Positions 58,263-64,000 of a stretch of DNA of 64,000 bases are shown here, piece by piece; the first letter of the stretch is position 1, and every line of letters starts with the position of its first letter. The position numbers were made by a program, and so were the translations under genes. The notes under the pieces are model-generated. The model saw only the letters and a program-made list of their open reading frames with translations, made no database searches and had not been told where the DNA came from. This DNA is from Lycorma delicatula (taxonomy: Eukaryota; Arthropoda; Insecta; Hemiptera; Fulgoridae): contig NC_134465.1 in assembly GCF_047948215.1 (NCBI RefSeq), forward strand, positions 18,062,022-18,126,021, read 5' to 3'.

Positions 58263-58430
58263 AGAAATGTTATTCATATGTATGTATATATTTACTACTT
58301 GTAAAAAAAAGGGAAAAGAAGGAAAATATATGTTATTATTTTTCAACAATAGAATGGGAGCTTTGGGAAAAACCTTGATAAACATTTATAGACTACAAAC
58401 TTTTCCGTGGGTCTATTGAACAACCGTTCT
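57716..58430. repeat. Repeat tail and long (TA)n/(CA)n tract
   Basis: 58110-58150 (AGAGCGGGCGAAACCCGACA, GGGTGCTAG) is a short repeat tail leading into a compound microsatellite, 58149-58262: TA, CA, long TA, then TG. The tract is itself palindromic (CACACACA/TATA/TGTGTGTG). 57716-58110 shows nothing else. Confidence 0.7.
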
Positions 58431-58570
58431 TTTTTTGACTACACTAATAAAATATCAAAAAAAAAAAAAAAATAGCAACAGACTGTACAAAAATATTTTT
58501 CTTACAGTCATAAACATTGATTTTTTACTACTTTTTTTTTACAATATTCATCTTTTGCGACTAAAAAAAG
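58431..58570 (+). repeat. Direct repeat, copy A (pairs with 60560-60690)
   Basis: AATAAAATATCAAAAAA through GTACAAAAATATTTTTCTTA and TTTTTTACAATATTCAT is repeated 2.1 kb to the right in the same orientation with moderate divergence. Confidence 0.7.
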
Positions 58571-58584
58571 GAATAAAAAAAATT

Positions 58585-58712
58585 GAGGTCTCTGGTTTGA
58601 GTCCCGGTCAGGCACGGTCTCTTTTCATACCGTACCGACTTCCACAGTGCTCTTCATATGTCTGTATTAATTTCCACATGTCCGCTCTTTCATAACAAAA
58701 TAAATAAATCGT
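58585..58712 (+). repeat. tRNA-SINE fragment
   Basis: TCTCTGGTTTGAGTCCCGGT is a B-box region (GGTTTGAGTCC), followed by TCAGGCACGG and a body ending in AAATAAATAAATCG. The same type as 43204 and 32095; the A-box half is missing. Confidence 0.65.
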
Positions 58713-58859
58713 TTAAAATATAACTTTTATTTATTAATATTTTGATACGTTTCCGGCTTTTATATTAGAAATTTTTAGACTTTCCGTTACTAAATTCTCT
58801 ATTATTGTGTGTTGACGTTTATTTATCTTCAGATGTGGTAAAACTATATACAGAATGTT

Positions 58860-59030
58860 TCACGAAGTTTCCGTAGTACGAATTCATAACCTATTTTACA
58901 AGTGAAACCGTTGGAAAAAATTCATATAAACACATATCCTAAATTGCTTCTTGCGTGAATCACCTAGTAAAAATTTAACTCGAATTTCAGCTACCCTGGT
59001 GAAATGAGATCGTAATCCCAGAACCGTATC
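58860..59030 (+). repeat. Inverted repeat arm, left (pairs with 60385-60555)
   Basis: TTCATAACCTATTTTAC, ATATCCTAAATTGCTTC and ATTTCAGCTACCCTGGTGAA recur in reverse complement at 60385-60555 at roughly 70% identity. The left flank begins with CAGAATGTTT, also the terminus of the fold-back element at 37630. Confidence 0.65.
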
Positions 59031-59562
59031 TGCAGTAGTATTTGCGAAATCTGGGGTGAAATCCAATAAATTTGGGTAAAAACCCCTGTTTTCTTATATT
59101 CACGTACAATAACTTCGTTAAACGGGTAATAAACACGAAAAACGTTTAAATAAACTTGGAGAGAATCTAATTCGGATGAAAATGGTATATGAAAGAAACA
59201 CTTAAAAAAATTCGAATTTTATTTAGAAAAAGTACTTTACGACAATAATTTTTATTTATTATACAATTAAAATTTCCAGTTTTTTTATTCTTTTAACAGC
59301 AATTTTTAACTGCAAATTTTGTTTTTACAACACATCGTCAAAAAAATTTCGTTTTTGTTTACGTTAAATAAGTACTATTCTGGCGAATGTAGTAATGTAG
59401 TTTGTAAAATTCGAATTTTTCTAACTGTTTTTTGTTTTATTCAACACACCTTATACACAATGTCTTGTGTATTAAATTAAATTCTCTACAAGTTTTGTTA
59501 AATATTTTACGTGTTACTTATCCATTTAACAAAGTTACTGTACGTCAAACATAAAAATTCTG
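59031..59562 (+). repeat. Repeat segments shared with 53.4 kb and 60.9 kb
   Basis: 59040-59230 matches 53490-53700. 59380-59480 (GGCGAATGTAGTAATGTAGT, TTCGAATTTTTCTAACTG, TTCAACACACCTTATACAC) is a direct repeat of 60885-60980. Confidence 0.6.
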
Positions 59563-60240
59563 ATTTGGACACCACATAACTTACTTCTTTGTACACCTGT
59601 TGAATTACATGTACACTTTTTTTAACATGAAAAGATCATAAGATTTTGTTTCGCTAATAACTTCTGACTTTTTTCATTTTTTTTTTTTATTGAATTATTA
59701 TTTATCGCAAACATTTTTTTACAATCAGAAGTTAATAATTATTAATAAATCAATACATTTTAATTAAAAAAACAAGTTCAAAAAAGGAAATTAAGTCTGA
59801 TTCGAACCGATGTACTTCTTATAAGATCCAAATATTTCATTAATTAAAATTTCATTTGGCTTTAACTCTGGAACCGATAAAAATAATTACCGCTTACGGT
59901 ATATCGTTGTAAAGCTCTCGATGAGGGCTTATTACTGCAGTTAAGAAAAAGTCTAAAATCCAAACATTTTGGACTTTATTAGACGCTTTTGATTTAGTCG
60001 ATTGCAATCAAAAGGGAAGATGCACAACTAGATGTAATAACAACAGTCCTAAATCCAAAAATTTCAACATTCTACGGCTAATCCTTTTTGAATTGTGCGA
60101 GATACATACGTACAGACACCACGCCGAAACTAGCGAAAATAGATTCAGGGATGGTCATAATGGATATTTCTGTTGAAATCTGAAAACCGAAATTTTTCGC
60201 GATCACAATACTTCCTTTACGTCGTACTAAGAGGTAAAAA
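59563..60240 (-). repeat. B-box repeat family, copy 7 (full length)
   Basis: A minus-strand copy. On that strand it starts near TACTTCCT-type text at 60240, passes GCGAAAAATTTCGG, CCGTAGAATGTTG and ATCGGTTCGAATCAGAC (B box), and ends GAAGTAAGTTATGTGGTGTC at 59590-59563. About 678 bp, lying between the two inverted arms at 58860 and 60385. Confidence 0.8.
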
Positions 60241-60384
60241 CAAGGTTTTTTTATTGCAATTTATTGGTTATCATCCCAGATTTCTCAATACCTTCAACAA
60301 ATACGATTGTGGGATCTATTTTATTTGATTTTCCAGGTCAAAACCCATAAGAAATCACTAATTTCGCCTATTAATAACCGTCCT

Positions 60385-60555
60385 AAAAATTTCAGTAAGA
60401 CCTTATTTCACCGGGGTAGCTGAAATCCGAGCGAAAATCATTCGCTACTCTTAATCCGCAAACGAAGAATTTTAGGAAATATGTTTATAATAACGTTTTC
60501 ATTATTTTCAGGAGTAAAATAGGTTATGAAAGTCCCGGGAGAACTTTGCAATGCA
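60385..60555 (-). repeat. Inverted repeat arm, right
   Basis: Reverse-complement partner of 58860-59030. It contains TTCACCGGGGTAGCTGAAAT and GTAAAATAGGTTATGAAAGT. Confidence 0.65.
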
Positions 60556-60702
60556 GTAAGTATATTATCAAATTAATAAAATATTAAAGAAAATAGCTAC
60601 ATACAGTACAAAAATATTTTTCTTATCATTATAAACATATTCATTTTTCACTACTTTTTTTTACAATATTCATATGTTATAAGTAAAAAACAAATACACA
60701 CA

Positions 60703-60734
<32 letters not shown>

Positions 60735-61189
60735 ATAATTCACGAAGAAACTTTAAGGAAATAAAGATAAAGGTTCATATAAACATAGGTTCAGAAACGC
60801 TTCGTTAGCGAGTGTCAGCTGGCGAAAGATTTCGCCCTTATTACAGTGCAGTCGGTATAATTAAAACTTCATGAGATCTAAATTAAAGTACTTTTCTGAC
60901 GAATGTAGTAATATAGTTTGTAAAATTCGAATTTTTCTAACTGTTCTTTGTTTTATTCAACACACCTTATACACCGTGTAGTTCAGAATTAGATTCTCAA
61001 GCGATTACATTTCAAGCAATTTATTTGTTTGCAAGTTGGTTATATTTTTTGTATTTGCATTTGTTATTTTTCTAAAATATTTAATTGTTTCGTTTAATAC
61101 CTAGATAAAATCTGCCGCATTTTGATATGTTTTGTTTTTAGTAAACTACGAAATTCTTTTGTATTTAGCGTTTCGGTAAACATTATGCA
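60556..61189 (+). repeat. Direct-repeat copies and (CA)n(GA)n tract
   Basis: 60560-60690 repeats 58431-58570. 60695-60734 is a CA then GA microsatellite. 60785-60845 repeats the palindrome-containing block of 53322-53385, and 60885-60980 repeats 59380-59480. No coding sequence. Confidence 0.65.
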
Positions 61190-61675
61190 ACCTAGTATTG
61201 AGCCACATACCACCCTTAAATCTGCGCCGTATGAACGCTCCTAAAAAACCGTACAAGAAGATAATGGACAATCAAAACCTACCGACACATGAAGACATTG
61301 AGGATGCAAATCACGGTCGCCTTCGATCTATCAAAACAGAAATTGCTGCTACAGAGGAAGAATTCTGACGCCTGGCATCAAGAATGGACCGCAAAATAGA
61401 ATAATTAAATTCCATGTATTATTCAAAAGCCGCCGGGTTTTGACTTGCTACGTACGACATGGTCAACGTTAAACAGAATACGAACTCAGCACGGTAGGTG
61501 CGCCTATTTCCTGTATAAATGGGGTAAAACAGCGACGTCCCTTTACGAGTGTGGTGAAAATCAAACTGTTAAAACACATCACAGAAGTTTGCCCTAGGAC
61601 AGCATATGAAGGGACTCCTGAAGATTTCCTGATGGCGAATCCAGAATCAGTAGCGTATATATTAATTTGTTAGAT
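61190..61675 (+). pseudogene. LINE ORF2 C-terminal fragment
   Basis: A plus-strand relic. It opens with a Met-led frame, MNAPKKPYKKIMDNQNLPTH and GRLRSIKTEIAATEEEF (61231-61365, stop after). A gap follows, then TTWSTLNRIRTQHGRCAYFL, YKWGKTATSLYECGENQ and, after a one-base shift, VKHITEVCPRTAYEGTPEDF. The ending WxTLNRIRTxHGRC ... CxCGxxQTxxHIxxxCP is the zinc-binding tail that closes many insect LINE RT proteins. The RT domain itself is absent. A SINE lies immediately to its right. Confidence 0.75.
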
Positions 61676-61692
61676 GTTTGTTCATAACACAT

Positions 61693-61982
61693 CGGGTTGG
61701 TCTATTCGTGAACGCGTCTTCCCAAAAATCAGCTGATTTGGAAGTCGAAAGTTCCAGCGTTCCAGTCCTAATAAAGCCGATTATTTTTACACGGATTTTT
61801 TAATATATTTTAATCTATTTTACACGGTTGGGTTTCAGTTAACCAAACATCTCAGGAACGGTTGAACTGAGAATGTACAAGACTACACTTCATTTACACT
61901 CGTACATATCATCCTCACTCATCCTCTGAAGTATTATCTGAACGGTAGTTACCGGAGGCTAAACAGGAAAAAGAAAGAAAGA
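61693..61982 (+). repeat. tRNA-derived SINE, plus-strand copy
   Basis: CGGGTTGGTCTATTCGTGAA (A box region), a degraded B box in CCAGCGTTCCAGTCC, then GTTGGGTTTCAGTTAACC, AAACATCTCAGGAACGG, CATATCATCCTCACTCATCC and the 3' end GGAGGCTAAACAGGAAAAAG. With 42001-42277 this is the most complete copy of the family. Confidence 0.83.
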
Positions 61983-63262
61983 TGTTTGTTTGTAACTTTT
62001 GGTATCGTGTCTTGGTGTCATATAATAAATAAATCTCTTTAATGCTTCATATCTTCCGATCTAAGCAATGTATTGATACAAATAAATATGTAGATTAAAG
62101 GGTTTTGATCTAACTTTAACGACAGATTGTGAGGTCTTTAATGTAACGTTGCGGTTTTTGGCTTTTGTTCATTTTGTGCCGAAGTATTGAAATCTTTAAA
62201 GATTGAGACTGCAACATGTATCAACCGCTCTCAGGTTAACCCAAGATCATGGTACGCCACGTTTAACCCAATAGGATATACCTCGTTTAAAAACAACAAT
62301 TGTTTTTAACAGCAACAACAATAAAAAGCAACTATTGTTTTTAACAGATGATACGTTTAAAAATTTTGGGGCGCGCTAGAAAGTTTTTGATTCTCAATGT
62401 GAACGGTGGGTGAAAAGGTTTGAGAATCAATACTCTAAAGCATATTTATCAGTTTTTTTTTTGTTCTAACTCTATTAAATTTTATTATTAAAAGACGGGA
62501 AAGTCATCCAATACTTCGCAATCTTTTATTTTTTTTAAAATATCAAAAATGTAAAACTGATTAGCATTACGTTTGATATATGTAATCCTTAAATACTTGT
62601 TAAGCCATTTATGAATTATTCAGCCTTAAACTCGAGCTTAAATTATTTAAATTGACAGTTGGTCTACATTAAACCGCTACGTTACCTTAATTATATTTCA
62701 ATAATACAATTAAAAATATTATTAATAATAATTACGTAATTTGCAACAACATATACCTCATAATGATATATCGGTAAATTCTAGCCCTTTATATTGATAT
62801 TGTATTAACTTTAATTACCTACAACTGTTATCATTGCTGACGTTTGGCAATTTGGAATTAATCTAATGTTATTATGAACCTTAAGACTTTACCTTTAATT
62901 TTAATTTTTTTGTATGTCTCTACGATTTTTCTGAACCGAAATATTCTATTTTAAAGAGAAGACCGCTTTTGTCTTTAATACATAGAATTGTATAATAATG
63001 AAAATAAAAGAGAATATCTGAATTGTATTCTTATATAAAACAATAAATTTATTCCAAATAAATAGGAAGCGATTCTTGGAAAAAATACGAACCAATTGAA
63101 TGTAATAAGTATAAATCAAACCGAAAATGCGTATCCTGAATGAAAATAAGATACCGTATGGAAAAATCTTAAAAAAGAATTTCGTAAAAGATCTATCCAA
63201 CAGAATTACTCAAAAATAAAATCACTTGAAATTAATTCTTTTATTTCTGAAGTTAAATTACT
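61983..63262. other. No gene recognised
   Basis: AT-rich with some CpG. A 9-base word (TTGTTTTTA) recurs around 62300-62350, and TTTGATTCTCAATG/TTTGAGAATCAATAC form a short inverted pair at 62375-62435. Nothing identified. Confidence 0.45.

Positions 63263-63290
<28 letters not shown>
63263..63290. repeat. (TA)n microsatellite
   Basis: Uninterrupted AT dinucleotides. Confidence 0.97.
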
Positions 63291-63293
<3 letters not shown>

Positions 63294-63409
63294 CTATAAC
63301 GTGTTGTTATAACGCATATTTACGTCAACGGTTACAAAGTTTTTTGTTTTTTTTTAACCACAGTTTGGTTTACTTCAGAGAATGAGATTAATGACAAATT
63401 TTGTAACGT

Positions 63410-63570
63410 TTGAAAATGCCATGCCTGACCAGGATTCGAACCCGGGACTTCCGGATGAAAGGAACGATCGATCTGAACTGTACACTTCATTTACGTTCAT
63501 ACATATCATCCTCATTCATCCACCTTACGGCAGTTCCGGAGGCTAAACAGAAAAAGAAAAAAGGTTACAA
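63410..63570. repeat. Composite of two SINE fragments
   Basis: 63415-63470 is a minus-strand tRNA head (GGATTCGAACCCGGGACTTC, the complement of a B box). It is followed directly by the plus-strand 3' end of the other SINE family (CATATCATCCTCATTCATCC, TTCCGGAGGCTAAACAG). The two are in opposite orientation and fused. Confidence 0.7.
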
Positions 63571-64000
63571 CTTGCTTTAACCGAAATCCACTGGAGTAGT
63601 CCTACGATCAATAAATGTAAAAATTACGTTACAAAAATTTTACCACAATCTTTTGTTTGTACGACTTTTTTTACCTGTGAATTTATTTAATAAAAAAATT
63701 ATAATTTTCAGATTTTTTGCCATCAGTCATTTTATTCTCCGTAAATTTATAGAAAAATCAAGGTATTTATTATTTCACATAAATTTTATATATTTGTAAT
63801 AATTAATAATCCACGTCTCGATAAGTAAAAAATAATAAAATTTTTTAATTATAAATTTTACGGATAGGATGGTAATTTTTACGATGTAATTTTTATAAGC
63901 TAAAAAATAATTTAAGCGAAAAACGTTTACAGCGTTTAAATTCCATGAAGATACAGCACCTCTTTCAATAATCTGTCGTGTCTATTAAGTTAAAAAAATA
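63571..64000. other. AT-rich, nothing recognised
   Basis: No repeat family member or exon seen. Confidence 0.5.

Noticed and set aside
58068..58385. Ile-Tyr-rich frames on both strands
   Set aside because: Produced by the TA/CA/TG microsatellite.

Overview
The window is about 70% A+T eukaryotic DNA with split genes and dense transposon debris. It carries Tc1/mariner relatives, R1-type and other non-LTR retrotransposons, tRNA-derived SINEs and long (CA)n/(TA)n tracts, and it reads as an insect nuclear genome. A hemipteran is my best guess, because several repeat proteins resemble families I remember from that order; the sequence does not prove it.

The only host gene I can support is a giant Fat-like (FAT1/FAT3/kugelei type) protocadherin on the minus strand. 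Four internal exons (33256-33362, 27767-27974, 6543-6604, 2089-2244) have matching splice phases and together encode about 144 consecutive residues spanning parts of neighbouring cadherin repeats. They match the FAT1 order without a gap. The introns between them are about 5.3, 21.2 and 4.3 kb. Exons for the N-terminal repeats are not visible to the right, and the rest of the protein lies beyond the left edge.

Region by region. 1-6.5 kb: last visible cadherin exon plus a decayed LINE reverse transcriptase (2.56-4.4 kb). 6.6-27.8 kb: the giant intron. It holds a LINE RT relic (8.4-9.1 kb), a 307-bp MITE with 9-bp target duplications (9565-9871), a full-length but frameshifted mariner (19842-21145), and a second mariner (21987-26700) split by a 3354-bp R1-clade LINE (22795-26148) with a recognisable target duplication. 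28-44 kb: two opposed mariner pieces near 31.1 kb, two DDE transposase relics (33.75-34.86 and 36.89-37.44 kb), a 231-bp fold-back element, a decayed multi-copy repeat-family gene (40.1-41.7 kb) and several SINEs. 44-64 kb: CpG-richer DNA with repeated copies of a roughly 680-bp element containing a pol III B-box-like motif, a GC-rich island at 47.15-48.2 kb, a GC-rich palindromic unit with two histone-type stem-loops (49505-49810), a piggyBac-type TTAA-flanked element (52410-53243), a complex of duplicated segments (58.4-61.0 kb) and a LINE C-terminal relic (61.2-61.7 kb).

No complete functional transposon gene is present: every transposase or RT has stops, frameshifts or lost catalytic residues. 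I did not find a multi-gene system. The most useful leads are the phase-perfect cadherin exons, the CpG boundary near 44 kb next to the 47-48 kb GC-rich island, the palindromic element with outward histone-like hairpins, the piggyBac element with paired palindromes, and the B-box-containing repeat family.
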